Source: Phyllobacterium bourgognense
GTDB taxonomy: Bacteria; Pseudomonadota; Alphaproteobacteria; Rhizobiales; Rhizobiaceae
Direction of reading: 5' to 3'
Length of the DNA stretch: 64,000 nt
Assembly (NCBI RefSeq): GCF_003337575.1
Contig: NZ_QPJM01000001.1
Coordinates: forward strand, 310,001 to 374,000
Made by a program: the position numbers and the translations under genes. The notes beneath the pieces are model-generated. The model saw only the letters and a program-made list of their open reading frames with translations, did not search any database and was not told where the DNA came from. Positions 8,121 to 18,240 of the stretch are shown here, in pieces; the stretch's first letter is position 1; each line of letters begins with the position of its first letter.

Positions 8121-11100
8121 TTATTCGGCTGCAATTGCCTGACTGAAATGCGAGAGCAGTGCGCGCAGAATAGCAGGGCGCACGGGTTTATTGATAATCG
8201 AAATATCCTCTAGCAGCGCGCGTTCCCGCACGTGATTCGAGCGGTCAGCAGTGATCAATGCTGCTTTGAGATGTCGCTGCAAGTGCTCGCGGATATTTTG
8301 AATGACGTCGAGTCCGTTTTCTTCGTCCAGATTATAATCCGCCAAAATAACGGCTGGGATTGCTACAGGGTTTTCGACGCAATAGGCTAGCAAAGCCTTT
8401 CCGCTTTTGAAGGGCAAGACCTGGCAGCCCCAAGTCGTCAGGAGTTCCTGCATACCGGCAAGCGATCGCTCATTGTCGTCGACGCACAGGACTGTAAGCC
8501 CGGTCAAGACGCTAAAAGGTTTTACCGTCTGCGTTGCTTCGATCGTGGGTAGAACCGGCACGTTTGAGGCTACCATAGTAACTGAAAAAACCGATCCTTT
8601 GCCGACTCTCGATGTGACAATGATCGACAGGTCAAGGATCTTTGCGATGCGCTCGACAATGGAAAGCCCAAGACCGAGGCCATCGGATTCTTTCATCCCT
8701 TCCGGTAACCTCGAAAACTCGCGGAATATATGGTCAAGCTTGTCGGGGGGGATACCAATACCAGTGTCGAGAATTTGCAACTCCATGGATTTGCCACGCC
8801 GTCGCACTCCAACCAAAATCTTTCCTGACCGGCAATATTTGATGGCGTTCGACACCAGGTTTTGAATGAGCCGCCTCAAAAGGTTGCGGTCTGTCGCAAT
8901 GACTGCCGAACTTGCCACTATCCGCAAATCCAGGCCTTTTTCTCGCGCCGTGGGTGCAAAATCCCGCCCAATTTGTTGCAATAACGCATCGAGACGAAAG
9001 ACAGAAATGACGGGCTTTAACGCACCCGTATCCAATCTTGAAATGTCGAGCAGTGCGCTGATGATGGACTCGACCGCTTCAAGCGACGAATCAACGTTGC
9101 TGGCGAGCTCCTTTTCGCGCGAATTTCCAAGCTGCTCCATCAAGGCAGAGGAGTAGAGGCGGGCAGCGTTCAATGGTTGGAGAATGTCATGTCCAGCATC
9201 GGCAAGAAACCGCGTTTTACCAAAATTGGCTTCTTCGGCTCGTCGTTGAGCTTTTCCTAATTGTTGATTTGCCAGCGTAAGCTCTGCTGTACGATCGCGT
9301 ACACGCAACTCGAGAGACTCATTGGTCTGGCGCAACAGATTATCGGCGTTAACTGTATTTGTCACATCGGTGAACGTTGTCACCAATCCGCCATCTGGTA
9401 TGGAGTTGGAGCGGATCTCGATCGTCTGGCCGGTTCCTTTAAGCTTGAGGCGCCAAGGAGTTGTAATATCGGTAAATTGTTCAATGAAGGTCTTAGCAGT
9501 AAAGTCCGCGAGATCATCACGCTCGCATAGATACGAGAGTATGCGGTTAAGAGGAGTGCCCATCCGTTGCAGCTCCTTAGGAAGATCAAGGATGAGGCGG
9601 AACTGTGTATTCCAGCAACTAAGCCGATACTGTCGATCGAAGACACTGATGCCCTGATCCATCTGGTCTAGTGCTGTCTGTAAAAGGTGGCGGTTCTGCG
9701 CTAGCGCGTCGGTCGCGTGATCAAGCAAGATCTGAGCACGACGCTGGGCCGGGCCGGTGGGGCCCATAGCCAAGGAAAGTATCATACGCGCCGAAGATGA
9801 ACCGACAATGCCAGATAGTAACTGCTCAGCAAAGTGTACCGTCTTGAAATCTGCTGCATCACTACCCTCGAGCGCGATATTTTCCTGCTTATGAAAGGAA
9901 TTGAAAGCGAGGTCAGTTTGTTCGTTGCCGATATACTTCGATATTGTCATTTTGAGCTGATTAACGGTCACACTCGGCTGGAGACTTCCAACAGCATTCA
10001 TGGACAAGGCGCTGTCTGCAATAAATACCGAGGCCTGGATGCGTTCAAGCGGAGTGGCGCTTCTGGAAAGCGAGCCAGCAATAAAGAGCGCGATGTTGAC
10101 CGATAAGCTCCAGAACAGGGAGTTTATATAATTGCTGGCCTCTAAGCCGAACAGGGCGTGGGGTCGGAGGGCGGCTAGGCCGAACGGACCGTCTACAACA
10201 ATTGATGATCCGGTGTCGAGCATGGTTGGCAGCACCATTGTGTAGGCCCAGACGCCGAAGCCTGCGAGCATCCCCCAAATCGCGCCCCTTGCCGTGCCTC
10301 GACGCCAGAATAGCCCGCCAAGTAGCGGTGGTAGGAGCTGCATCATGGCAATGGCCGAGATCAGTGCCATAACAGCGAAGTCGACATGAACAGAGACAAC
10401 AAACTGATAGGCAAATGCCGCGATGAGAATTCCTATGAGAGCTGCTCGTCTCAAATTGGGGATAGTCTTGGTGAAATCCTTTGCAATCTCCGGCGAGTTG
10501 ATATTTGCCCGCCTAAGTAGTACCGGCAGGATAAGATCATTCGAAATCATGACCGAGAGTAAAATCGATGGGGCGATTATCATCGTGGTTGCGGCGGGTA
10601 TCCCCCCAGCAAAAGCTATAATGGCAAGCCAGTGCCGTCCCGCGGCTAAGGGCAGTGAAAGAAAATAAAAATCTGCCGATACTTGTGCCGGAAGGACCAT
10701 CGATCCGATTGCAGAGATAGGTAATACGAAAATGCCGATGATCAGCAGGAACAATGGAACAAACCATCGAGCCATGCTGAGTTCGGAAGCGCCCCGATTC
10801 TGGACGATCGTTAGATAGAATTGGTTGGGCAGCAACAAGACAGATGACGCGCCGATCAATATCAGGCCGATGAAATTGCCGGCTGACATACCGTGCTGGA
10901 GCGCAGGCATATTGGGTTGATTCACTATGAGCCGGGTAAAAATTTCAGTCGGTGAACCAAATAAAAATGTAACTGCGGCGATTCCGACCAGTACGAAGCC
11001 GGTAAATTTGATGACGCTGTCAACAGCCAAGGCATGGATGAGCCCCTCATATCTCTCCTTGAAATGCGGCGAGCGGGCGCAGTAGAAGACTGTGAATAGA

Positions 11101-11657
11101 CCGATGCCGATCTCTACTGCGACTATGAACAGATGCAGCCTGTGCTCATCGAGAGTGTCATTGGGATCAAAAACGCCGCTCAAAACATCGATCAAATAAT
11201 GAATCGCAGTCATCTGCAGCGAAATATAAGGGATGAGGCCGATGGTGGTAATGACAGTCACCAGTGCAGCGACCGTAAAACTTTTGCCGTATCGCGCGCC
11301 GATGAAGTCCGATATCGATTTGATACCTTCTGATTTTGCTAGCTGGACGATCTTGCGCAGGAGCGGAAAGCCCAGGGTGAAAACAAGAACGATGCCAACA
11401 TAAAGACCTGCGAACTCGATGCCGTGCTTTGCGGCATAACTGGTGGATCCGTAGTACATCCAGGAGCTGCCGCTCGCAGCCAGACTCAAGGAATAAAGGA
11501 GTGGGCGCGAGCTGTTGCTCTTCGCTTCAGTCTGTTGATCAGCCGACTTGATCACCCAATACTGTATTGAAAAGTAAACTATTACGACCAGTGATGCAGC
11601 CAAGGCCATCATGGGCCAAAACCTTCCGTCATCTTCCGTTAGCCGCTTCCCATTCAA
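8121..11657 (-). CDS. SLC5-fused hybrid sensor histidine kinase (CrbS-like)
   Basis: A 1178-residue inner-membrane protein. Residues about 1-540 are a sodium:solute symporter (SLC5/PutP-like) domain with about 13 helices. After a linker comes a PAS domain (LLQTALDQMDQGISVFDR), a coiled coil, the phosphoacceptor region DAGHDILQPLNAARL, the ATPase boxes (NLVSNAIKY, LDTGIGIPPDKL, GLGLGLSIVERI) and a C-terminal receiver (CVDDNERSL, phosphoacceptor in ILADYNLDEENG, KPVRP). This architecture is that of CrbS-type kinases. Its partner is the adjacent convergent LuxR-type regulator, which is frameshifted here. The sensed solute is not known from sequence; acetate is the precedent. Confidence 0.9.
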   Translation of the reverse strand: MNGKRLTEDDGRFWPMMALAASLVVIVYFSIQYWVIKSADQQTEAKSNSSRPLLYSLSLAASGSSWMYYGSTSYAAKHGIEFAGLYVGIVLVFTLGFPLLRKIVQLAKSEGIKSISDFIGARYGKSFTVAALVTVITTIGLIPYISLQMTAIHYLIDVLSGVFDPNDTLDEHRLHLFIVAVEIGIGLFTVFYCARSPHFKERYEGLIHALAVDSVIKFTGFVLVGIAAVTFLFGSPTEIFTRLIVNQPNMPALQHGMSAGNFIGLILIGASSVLLLPNQFYLTIVQNRGASELSMARWFVPLFLLIIGIFVLPISAIGSMVLPAQVSADFYFLSLPLAAGRHWLAIIAFAGGIPAATTMIIAPSILLSVMISNDLILPVLLRRANINSPEIAKDFTKTIPNLRRAALIGILIAAFAYQFVVSVHVDFAVMALISAIAMMQLLPPLLGGLFWRRGTARGAIWGMLAGFGVWAYTMVLPTMLDTGSSIVVDGPFGLAALRPHALFGLEASNYINSLFWSLSVNIALFIAGSLSRSATPLERIQASVFIADSALSMNAVGSLQPSVTVNQLKMTISKYIGNEQTDLAFNSFHKQENIALEGSDAADFKTVHFAEQLLSGIVGSSSARMILSLAMGPTGPAQRRAQILLDHATDALAQNRHLLQTALDQMDQGISVFDRQYRLSCWNTQFRLILDLPKELQRMGTPLNRILSYLCERDDLADFTAKTFIEQFTDITTPWRLKLKGTGQTIEIRSNSIPDGGLVTTFTDVTNTVNADNLLRQTNESLELRVRDRTAELTLANQQLGKAQRRAEEANFGKTRFLADAGHDILQPLNAARLYSSALMEQLGNSREKELASNVDSSLEAVESIISALLDISRLDTGALKPVISVFRLDALLQQIGRDFAPTAREKGLDLRIVASSAVIATDRNLLRRLIQNLVSNAIKYCRSGKILVGVRRRGKSMELQILDTGIGIPPDKLDHIFREFSRLPEGMKESDGLGLGLSIVERIAKILDLSIIVTSRVGKGSVFSVTMVASNVPVLPTIEATQTVKPFSVLTGLTVLCVDDNERSLAGMQELLTTWGCQVLPFKSGKALLAYCVENPVAIPAVILADYNLDEENGLDVIQNIREHLQRHLKAALITADRSNHVRERALLEDISIINKPVRPAILRALLSHFSQAIAAE

Positions 11658-11835
11658 ATAAACTTTGGGTCAGCCGGAACTAGCATAGTGTGCTGAGGCG
11701 ACCCCTAATACTGTTAGAAAGAACAAACACTCTCTTAATATTCTAAAAACTTCTGTTACTGTCTCTTGGTGCACCACAGCATCGCTAGGGACAGTTTCGC
11801 CTGCAATAACACACAATACTGGAGAGTGGTATATC

Positions 11836-12252
11836 ATGCTGAAGGAATTCAAAGAATTTGCGTTGAAGGGAAACATGGTTGATCTCGCCATCGGCGTGAT
11901 CATCGGTGGCGCTTTCGGCAGGCTTGTCGAGTCGATCGTAGCTGATCTCATGATGCCGATTATTGGTCTCATGACCGGCGGTATTGATTTTTCTAACCTC
12001 TATCTCCAGCTTTCAGGCGCACCCGCTCCAACATTGGCGGCCGCCCGAGAAGCCGGTGCTACGATTGCTTATGGCAATTTCATCACGCTTCTTATCAACT
12101 TCCTGATCATAGCCTGGGTTTTGTTCATGGTGGTCAAGGCCATGAACCGCTTCAAGAAGAAGGAAGCGGCGGCCGATCCTGCGCCTGCGAAGGAAACCCT
12201 CCTTCTTACCGAGATCCGCGATCTCCTCGCCAAAGACAGATCGAAGTCGTAA
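11836..12252 (+). CDS. mscL: Large-conductance mechanosensitive channel MscL
   Basis: A 138-residue inner-membrane channel that opens under membrane tension to protect cells from hypo-osmotic shock. The N-terminal amphipathic helix and first transmembrane helix are clear ([32 protein letters not shown]), followed by the periplasmic loop and a second helix ([19 protein letters not shown]) and a charged cytoplasmic tail ending in EIRDLLAKD. This is the canonical family pattern and length. A GGAG lies about 10 nt upstream of the ATG. Confidence 0.96.
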   Translation: MLKEFKEFALKGNMVDLAIGVIIGGAFGRLVESIVADLMMPIIGLMTGGIDFSNLYLQLSGAPAPTLAAAREAGATIAYGNFITLLINFLIIAWVLFMVVKAMNRFKKKEAAADPAPAKETLLLTEIRDLLAKDRSKS

Positions 12253-12364
12253 CGCCGGGATACGTCGCCTGCCATCACTCGAACTGATGGAAACATCACA
12301 AATATACGCGTGCCAACAGCACCCCATTGCGTTACGCCTTTCACGATATTAGCGGAGTAGCGGA

Positions 12365-13531
12365 ATGGGTCTTTTCGAGTATTTACGTCATGAGGCAGCG
12401 GTTGCGCCCGAAAGCGGCATCGTTGCCGTAATGAATCACGGCCGGCGTCAAGAAGGTGTCATTCCGCTGTGGGCCGGGGAGGGCGACCTACCAACGCCCG
12501 ACTTTATCCGGAACGCTGCCAGTAATGGTCTCGCCAATGGTGAGACATTCTATACGTGGCAGGCTGGTATTCCCGAACTGCGCCTAGCCCTTTCCGACTA
12601 TTACAAACGGCATTTCAACGCAACACTTCCTGCTGAGCATTTTTATATCACCGGCTCCGGCATGCATTCGATTCAGCTCGCCATTCAGGCGACGGCAGGC
12701 GCGGGAGACGAAGTTGTCTATCTTTCGCCGGCGTGGCCGAACTTTGCCGCAGCTGCTGGTGTCGCTGGTGCTACGCCGGTCCTCGTTACACAGGATTTCA
12801 CAGGCAATGGCTGGACGCTCGATACCCAGAAGATCCGCAATGTGATCACTCCACGGACCAAGGCGCTGTTCATAAACACGCCATCCAATCCAACGGGCTG
12901 GACGGCGGACATCGAAACGCTAAAGGAAATCCTGGCTATTGCCCGTCACCATGGCTTGTGGATCATCGCCGACGAAATCTACGCACATTTCTACTATGGC
13001 GCCCGTCGTGCCCCGTCCTTCCTTGATGTGATGGACCCGGATGAGCGCATCATTTTCGTCAATAGCTTTTCGAAGAACTGGGCAATGACCGGCTGGCGCA
13101 TGGGTTGGCTAACTATACACCCCTCGCTGGGCAAAACGATGGAGAACCTCATTCAATATTCGACCTCCGGCGTCGCTCAATTTATGCAGCGTGGCGGCGT
13201 TGTGGCGCTTGAGCAGGGCGACGATTTTATCCGCATGCAGGTGGAACGAGCGCATCAGGCGCGGGACATTCTTTGCGCGAAGCTTGCGGCAACAGGCAGA
13301 GTGCGCCTAGCGCCGCCGGCTGGTGCGTTCTATCTGCTGTTCGGCATTGACGGAATTACCGATTCCTACCGTGCGGCGTTCGATATCGTCGACCAGGCAA
13401 AAGTTGGGCTTGCGCCAGGAACAGCGTTTGGCAATGGGGGCGCAGCGTTTCTGCGCCTCTGCTTTGCCAGACGGATCGATCAGGTCGAAGAGGCCGCCGA
13501 CCGTCTTGCAGAATGGATCTCTAAACGCTGA
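12365..13531 (+). CDS. PLP-dependent class I/II aminotransferase
   Basis: A 388-residue fold-type I aminotransferase. Visible motifs are the cofactor phosphate region GSGMHSIQLA, the asparagine/glycine motif NTPSNPTGW, the PLP-ring aspartate in IIADEIYAHFYYG, the Schiff-base lysine in NSFSKNWAMTGWRMGW, and the substrate carboxylate arginine in FLRLCFARR. It resembles the aspartate/aromatic aminotransferase group; the exact amino acid specificity cannot be read from the sequence. It follows mscL by about 110 bp on the same strand and converges on hemA. Confidence 0.88.
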   Translation: MGLFEYLRHEAAVAPESGIVAVMNHGRRQEGVIPLWAGEGDLPTPDFIRNAASNGLANGETFYTWQAGIPELRLALSDYYKRHFNATLPAEHFYITGSGMHSIQLAIQATAGAGDEVVYLSPAWPNFAAAAGVAGATPVLVTQDFTGNGWTLDTQKIRNVITPRTKALFINTPSNPTGWTADIETLKEILAIARHHGLWIIADEIYAHFYYGARRAPSFLDVMDPDERIIFVNSFSKNWAMTGWRMGWLTIHPSLGKTMENLIQYSTSGVAQFMQRGGVVALEQGDDFIRMQVERAHQARDILCAKLAATGRVRLAPPAGAFYLLFGIDGITDSYRAAFDIVDQAKVGLAPGTAFGNGGAAFLRLCFARRIDQVEEAADRLAEWISKR

Positions 13532-13539
13532 ATCTGGCG

Positions 13540-14817
13540 TTAGCCGCCGGCCTTGGAGATAGCCAGCGTTACCACACGGTCGCTCGTCTCTCTGGCTGGA
13601 GCGCTCTCCTTTGAGAAAGGAATGCCTAGCGCCGTCCAGACTTCAACCAATGCGTCCTTCAACTCAACGACGAGTTCATTCGAGTGGAACGGCGTCGGCG
13701 TGATACGCAAGCGCTCGGTACCGCGTGGTACAGTCGGATAGTTGATCGGCTGGATGTAGATGCCATGCATATCCAGTAGCCGGTCGCTGGCCTTCTTGCA
13801 CAATTCAGGATCGCCGACATGGATCGGGATGATGTGTGTCTCAGATTTCATAACCGGAAGATTGGCCTGCGCCAGCACATCTTTGGTAAGTTGTGCCTGA
13901 CATTGATGCCTGCGCCGCTCTTCCTGAGATACTTTGAGGTGCCGGATAGATTGCGTCGCTGCGGCTGCGATAACCGGGGGGAGTGCTGTCGTGAAGATGA
14001 AACCAGGCGCGTAGGAGCGTACGGCGTCGATCACGCTTTTGGAACCGGCGATATAACCGCCCAACGTGCCGAAAGCCTTGGCCAGCGTACCTTCGATAAT
14101 ATCAATACGGTGTGACAAACCTTCGCGATCGGTGATGCCTCCGCCCCGATTGCCATACATGCCGACTGCATGAACTTCGTCGATGTAGGTCATGGCATTA
14201 TATTCGTCTGCCAGGTCGGCAATGGCAGCGATAGGAGCAATATCCCCATCCATCGAATAGACCGATTCGAACACAATCAGCTTCGCGCGTTCCTTGCCTG
14301 CGGCCTTCAACAGCTCTTCGAGGTGGGCGAGATCATTGTGGCGAAAAATCTTCTTTTCTGCACCTGAACGGCGCACACCCTCGATCATCGAGGCGTGGTT
14401 CAGCTCGTCGGAAAAAATGAGGCAATTTGGCAAAAGCCGTGCAATGGTCGAAATCGAGGCTTCATTGGAGACGAAACCGGAGGTGAAAACCAGACCCGCC
14501 TCCTTTTGGTGGAGATCAGCCAGCTCTATTTCAAGTTCGACCAGTGGGTGGTTATTGCCGGAAATGTTGCGCGTGCCGCCTGCACCAGAGCCCATGCGGC
14601 TCGACGCATCATGCATTGCCTTGATGACGTCTGGATGCTGCCCCATGCCGAGATAATCATTGGAGCACCAGACCGTAATTTCCCGGATATTGCCGGCGTC
14701 ACGCCAAAGCGCACGCGGAAATTTCCCAACGATCCGTTCCAGATTAGCAAAGACCCGGTAGCGCTTTTCAGCGTGCAACTGGTCAATCGCGTCTTCGAAA
14801 AACCGACGATAGTCCAT
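13540..14817 (-). CDS. hemA: 5-aminolevulinate synthase
   Basis: A 425-residue PLP enzyme condensing glycine and succinyl-CoA to 5-aminolevulinate, the first step of haem synthesis by the C4 route typical of Alphaproteobacteria. It begins [14 protein letters not shown] and contains [13 protein letters not shown], the [12 protein letters not shown] glycine-rich loop, [12 protein letters not shown] and the PLP lysine in [14 protein letters not shown] use the ATG at 14817, preceded by CAGGAGCAATTC, rather than the longer frame from 14886. The upstream interval is short and AT-rich. Confidence 0.95.
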   Translation of the reverse strand: MDYRRFFEDAIDQLHAEKRYRVFANLERIVGKFPRALWRDAGNIREITVWCSNDYLGMGQHPDVIKAMHDASSRMGSGAGGTRNISGNNHPLVELEIELADLHQKEAGLVFTSGFVSNEASISTIARLLPNCLIFSDELNHASMIEGVRRSGAEKKIFRHNDLAHLEELLKAAGKERAKLIVFESVYSMDGDIAPIAAIADLADEYNAMTYIDEVHAVGMYGNRGGGITDREGLSHRIDIIEGTLAKAFGTLGGYIAGSKSVIDAVRSYAPGFIFTTALPPVIAAAATQSIRHLKVSQEERRRHQCQAQLTKDVLAQANLPVMKSETHIIPIHVGDPELCKKASDRLLDMHGIYIQPINYPTVPRGTERLRITPTPFHSNELVVELKDALVEVWTALGIPFSKESAPARETSDRVVTLAISKAGG

Positions 14818-14943
14818 GAATTGCTCCTGTATCATGAACTTACTAGCGTTTTTGCCAGCCAAAATCCATGATGAGATTATGGGCAATTTGCCACGGTTAA
14901 AGCGAAACTCTCTTCACCAATTGTATAAAGCGCATGCAAACAG

Positions 14944-15954
14944 TCAAATAGTGCCGAAAATGCGTAAACGGCTGACGCCGCCATCAGGGAATATGTTGAG
15001 ACGTACGTGGCTGACACGGCTTGCCGATACTAGATCGCTTGAGCTGAAGTCATGAACGGCGTCCATGGAAAGGTTCTTCTGAGGCAAGATTTCCTGCCAG
15101 AACATGGAGGATGTGACGATTGACTGGGAGAGTCCGCCGGATACCAGTCCAAGATCGGCCCCATGGATAGAACAGCGATCTGGATAATTTCCCTTATAAT
15201 GCGCCGTATCGACAACAACGCGGCTGATCTGACCGGGATGGCCGAGTTGAACGATGATCCAATCATTGCCCGGCTCACGGCGCCGGCGAGTTTCCCATCC
15301 GTCGCCCATGTTGATGCCGCGGCCTGGAGATAACAGCCGGTGCAACGCGCCGTAATGTGCATCGGAATAAGCAACGACACGTCCGCCATTTAAGGCGGAG
15401 GCCAGGTCTACTTCCTCGTTAACAGGAATTTGCGACCAGTCTCGCCATGGTTCGCCATAAACCCGTAGGCGCGCAATGCCGCCATCAGGGTAGATACACA
15501 GGCGGAGATGTGTCCAGACGCCTCTGTTTGTGCAGACAAAAAAATGGTTGCTCGATGGTCCGAGTGGGCTTTGGGGCAAGAGTTCGGACCAAACGGTAGC
15601 GTCGGTGGGCTCATTCTCGGAGGTGCAGGCTTCGATTGAACACGAGGGCGGATAATTGCCGGTAAAATGGCTGGTATCGACATCAAAACCATGGATGACC
15701 CCGGGGGCAGCCAGCTTGATGACAGCAAAATCATGGCCGGGACCGCGCTTGCGACGAGACTCCCAACCATCCATCCATTTGCCGTGGTCGTCGTATTTGT
15801 CCGGAATGAACACAGCCGGCGCATCGAAAAGCATCCGGTCTACTGGAGCGAAAAAATCGTCTGTGGCAAAAATGGCTTGGGCACCTAACCCGGACGACGC
15901 CAGGTTTATACGGTTCGTTGCAAACTCGGGCAGTATTTCGTGGGAAGACACCAT
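14944..15954 (-). CDS. alc: Allantoicase
   Basis: A 336-residue enzyme that hydrolyses allantoate to ureidoglycolate and urea in purine (allantoin) catabolism. It consists of two homologous allantoicase domains: the first has DGWESRRKRGPGHDFAVIKL and the second DGWETRRRREPGNDWIIVQL. Each is followed by a VDT-HF/HY-GNYP motif. The N-terminus is MVSSHEILPEFATNRINLAS, with the start set at 15954. No other purine-degradation genes are visible nearby. It is divergent from galE across about 125 bp. Confidence 0.94.
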   Translation of the reverse strand: MVSSHEILPEFATNRINLASSGLGAQAIFATDDFFAPVDRMLFDAPAVFIPDKYDDHGKWMDGWESRRKRGPGHDFAVIKLAAPGVIHGFDVDTSHFTGNYPPSCSIEACTSENEPTDATVWSELLPQSPLGPSSNHFFVCTNRGVWTHLRLCIYPDGGIARLRVYGEPWRDWSQIPVNEEVDLASALNGGRVVAYSDAHYGALHRLLSPGRGINMGDGWETRRRREPGNDWIIVQLGHPGQISRVVVDTAHYKGNYPDRCSIHGADLGLVSGGLSQSIVTSSMFWQEILPQKNLSMDAVHDFSSSDLVSASRVSHVRLNIFPDGGVSRLRIFGTI

Positions 15955-16078
15955 TGTTGCAATTCGTCCTAAAAAGCTACTGTATCTCGATTTACGTTGG
16001 TAACGAGCTTTGCACACCTGTTTAAATGCGGCAAGATGAGCGCAAGGCGGCATAAATGGAGATTAAGGGGCTTTGGCT

Positions 16079-17071
16079 ATGACAGTGTTGGTGACCGGAG
16101 GCGCCGGATATATCGGCAGCCATATGGTCTGGGAGTTGCTGGATGCTGGTGAGTCTGTGGTCGTTCTTGATCGGCTCTCCACAGGATTTGATTGGGCTAT
16201 TCCAAGCGAGGCGAAGCTAGTTGTCGGGGATATCGGCGACCAAACCCTGGTCCGCGAGACGATCGAACGCAATTACGTCGATGCGGTCATTCATTTTGCG
16301 GGTTCCGTCGTTGTCCCGGATTCGGTCCGCGATCCGCTTGCCTATTATGAGAACAATACATCAAAAACTCGGTCACTGATCGAATCAGTCGTAAAATCCG
16401 ACGTGAAGAATTTCATCTTTTCGTCGACAGCAGCGGTCTATGGCGATGGCGGGATGACTCCGGTCACCGAAGATGTTCCGACTCAGCCGCAATCCCCTTA
16501 TGGTGTGTCGAAGCTAATGTCCGAATGGATGCTCCGCGACACTGCGGCCGCGCACGATTTTCATTATACCGCGCTACGTTATTTTAACGTTGCTGGCGCC
16601 GATCCAAAGGGCCGGACCGGCCAATCGACCAAAGGCGCAACGCACCTGATCAAGGTTGCGTGCGAGACAGCCCTTGGAAAGAGGCGTTATATGGAAATCT
16701 TCGGTCATGATTTTCCGACGCCTGACGGCACGTGCGTCCGCGATTACATCCACGTCAGCGACCTCGTTGCGGCGCATCGTCTGGCTCTTGAGCGGTTGCG
16801 GGAAGGCGGCAGCAGCATGGTCGCCAATTGCGGGTACGGTCGCGGGTATTCGGTGAAGGAAGTGATCGAGAGCGTGGAGCGCGTGCATGGTTCACCCATT
16901 GACGCACGTTTGACCGGTCGCCGGCCCGGTGACGCGGCTTCCATCGTCGCCGATAGCAGCAAGGCCCGCGCCAATCTTGGCTGGGAGCCCAAACTTGATG
17001 ATCTCGACAAAATAGTCGAATCTGCGCTTCGGTGGGAAAAATCTCTTCAGCATCGCAATACCAGGCGCTGA
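16079..17071 (+). CDS. galE: UDP-glucose 4-epimerase
   Basis: A 330-residue extended short-chain dehydrogenase that interconverts UDP-glucose and UDP-galactose for polysaccharide and lipopolysaccharide synthesis. It has the NAD motif TGGAGYIGSH, the catalytic serine region FSSTAAVYGD, the YxxxK pair in SPYGVSKLMSEW and RYFNVAGADP. I start at the ATG at 16079 (MTVLVTGG); a TTG two codons earlier is possible. Length is typical. Confidence 0.92.
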   Translation: MTVLVTGGAGYIGSHMVWELLDAGESVVVLDRLSTGFDWAIPSEAKLVVGDIGDQTLVRETIERNYVDAVIHFAGSVVVPDSVRDPLAYYENNTSKTRSLIESVVKSDVKNFIFSSTAAVYGDGGMTPVTEDVPTQPQSPYGVSKLMSEWMLRDTAAAHDFHYTALRYFNVAGADPKGRTGQSTKGATHLIKVACETALGKRRYMEIFGHDFPTPDGTCVRDYIHVSDLVAAHRLALERLREGGSSMVANCGYGRGYSVKEVIESVERVHGSPIDARLTGRRPGDAASIVADSSKARANLGWEPKLDDLDKIVESALRWEKSLQHRNTRR

Positions 17072-17238
17072 AACGCTACTTTCCTTGATATCTTCTTTCT
17101 GTGCGGATCGGAAAACTGTCTAAGACTAAAGACTGCGTCGCAGCGACACATTGCTTTACACGGCTCTAGGCCCGAAAAGGGAACCTTGTTCGTAGTGAAT
17201 GGGTTTAGTCTACGAAGGAATTTGGAGTTTAAGCAACG

Positions 17239-17424
17239 ATGGACGGCATTAACCGGCCCAACGAAAAAGAACTTTCAAGAATTTTGCGACGACAAATATC
17301 CCAGTCGTCCTACAGATCGGCAATTCGTGCCGCAGGGATATATAAGGTCGACGAGACAGTTCCTGAAAGCCTTTTTGATCAGCTCAGACGGCTTGATGAA
17401 GCCGAAAGGAACAGGCACGGTTAA
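17239..17424 (+). CDS. Small hypothetical protein
   Basis: A 61-residue basic protein (MDGINRPNEKELSRILRR, then SQSSYRSAIRAAGIYKV and a charged end). A GGAG lies 11 nt upstream of the ATG and a strong terminator follows at 17450, which together support expression. It has no membrane segment and I do not recognise the family. Confidence 0.5.
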   Translation: MDGINRPNEKELSRILRRQISQSSYRSAIRAAGIYKVDETVPESLFDQLRRLDEAERNRHG

Positions 17425-17449
17425 TCGCCGCCACCAAGTTGACAAACGA

Positions 17450-17477
17450 AAAGAGGCGGGCCGAAGCCCGCCTCTTT
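17450..17477. terminator. Strong rho-independent terminator (12-bp stem, CGAA loop)
   Basis: AAAGAGGCGGGC at 17450-17461 pairs perfectly with GCCCGCCTCTTT at 17466-17477. A-rich and T-rich ends on the two sides make it able to work in both directions, ending the small gene on the plus strand and azoR on the minus strand. Confidence 0.9.
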
Positions 17478-17495
17478 CACGTCCGGCGCAAACCC

Positions 17496-18113
17496 TTAGG
17501 CGGCGAGCGCCAGATCATTGGTGTGATCGAGGGCCGATGAAATAGCTTTCTCTTCAGCTTCTGGACCCATTGCTACACCTTCGATGCGAATTACCTCGAC
17601 ATCGGTCATGCCGAGAAAGCCGAGTGCTGTCTTCAGATAAGGGGTCGCATGGTCGAAGGCAGCGGCTGGACCATTCGAATAAACACCACCAGATGCGATC
17701 ACTACATATACTTTCTTACCAGTTACAAGACCTTTCGGGCCCTCGGCGCCATAGCTGAACGTCCTGCCAGCACGGGCAATATGGTCGATCCAGGCCTTGA
17801 GTGTCGACGAGATGTTGAAGTTGATCATGCCAGTAGAGATGACGACGGCATCAGCAGCGAAGAGTTCGTCTACAACTGCGTCGGATACGCCGACAACATT
17901 TTGTTGTTGGACAGAACGGGACTCGACGGGTGTGTAGATACCCGAAGCGTAGTCAGCATCAATATGGGGAAGCGGGTTGCTCGCGAGGTCGCGGGTAACG
18001 ATCTTCGCCCCAGGTGTTTTCGCTTGCAGCTTATTGGCGAGTTCCGTTGCGACGCGTGTGGAATGGGAAGCAGCGCCCCGTGGGCTCGATGTAACGAGAA
18101 GTATGGAAGACAT
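17496..18113 (-). CDS. azoR: FMN-dependent NADH-azoreductase / NADH:quinone oxidoreductase
   Basis: A 205-residue flavodoxin-fold protein of the AzoR group, which reduces quinones and azo compounds with NADH and FMN. It shows the FMN phosphate loop SSPRGAASHST, the middle region ADAVVISTGMINFNIS, LKAWIDHIARAGRTFSY and the VIASGGVYS loop. The length is typical. It is divergent from a LysR regulator across about 130 bp, the usual arrangement when the regulator controls the oxidoreductase. Confidence 0.92.
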   Translation of the reverse strand: MSSILLVTSSPRGAASHSTRVATELANKLQAKTPGAKIVTRDLASNPLPHIDADYASGIYTPVESRSVQQQNVVGVSDAVVDELFAADAVVISTGMINFNISSTLKAWIDHIARAGRTFSYGAEGPKGLVTGKKVYVVIASGGVYSNGPAAAFDHATPYLKTALGFLGMTDVEVIRIEGVAMGPEAEEKAISSALDHTNDLALAA

Positions 18114-18240
18114 GGCCTAAGTTCCTTCATTTGGGAGGTCGTCTCGAAAAGAAACGATCGATGAAGGTAATTTGGTTCTCGACATCCATTTAGAAAACGG
18201 GGAAAATATCGATCTAATCCATCTAATTGATAGATATGTT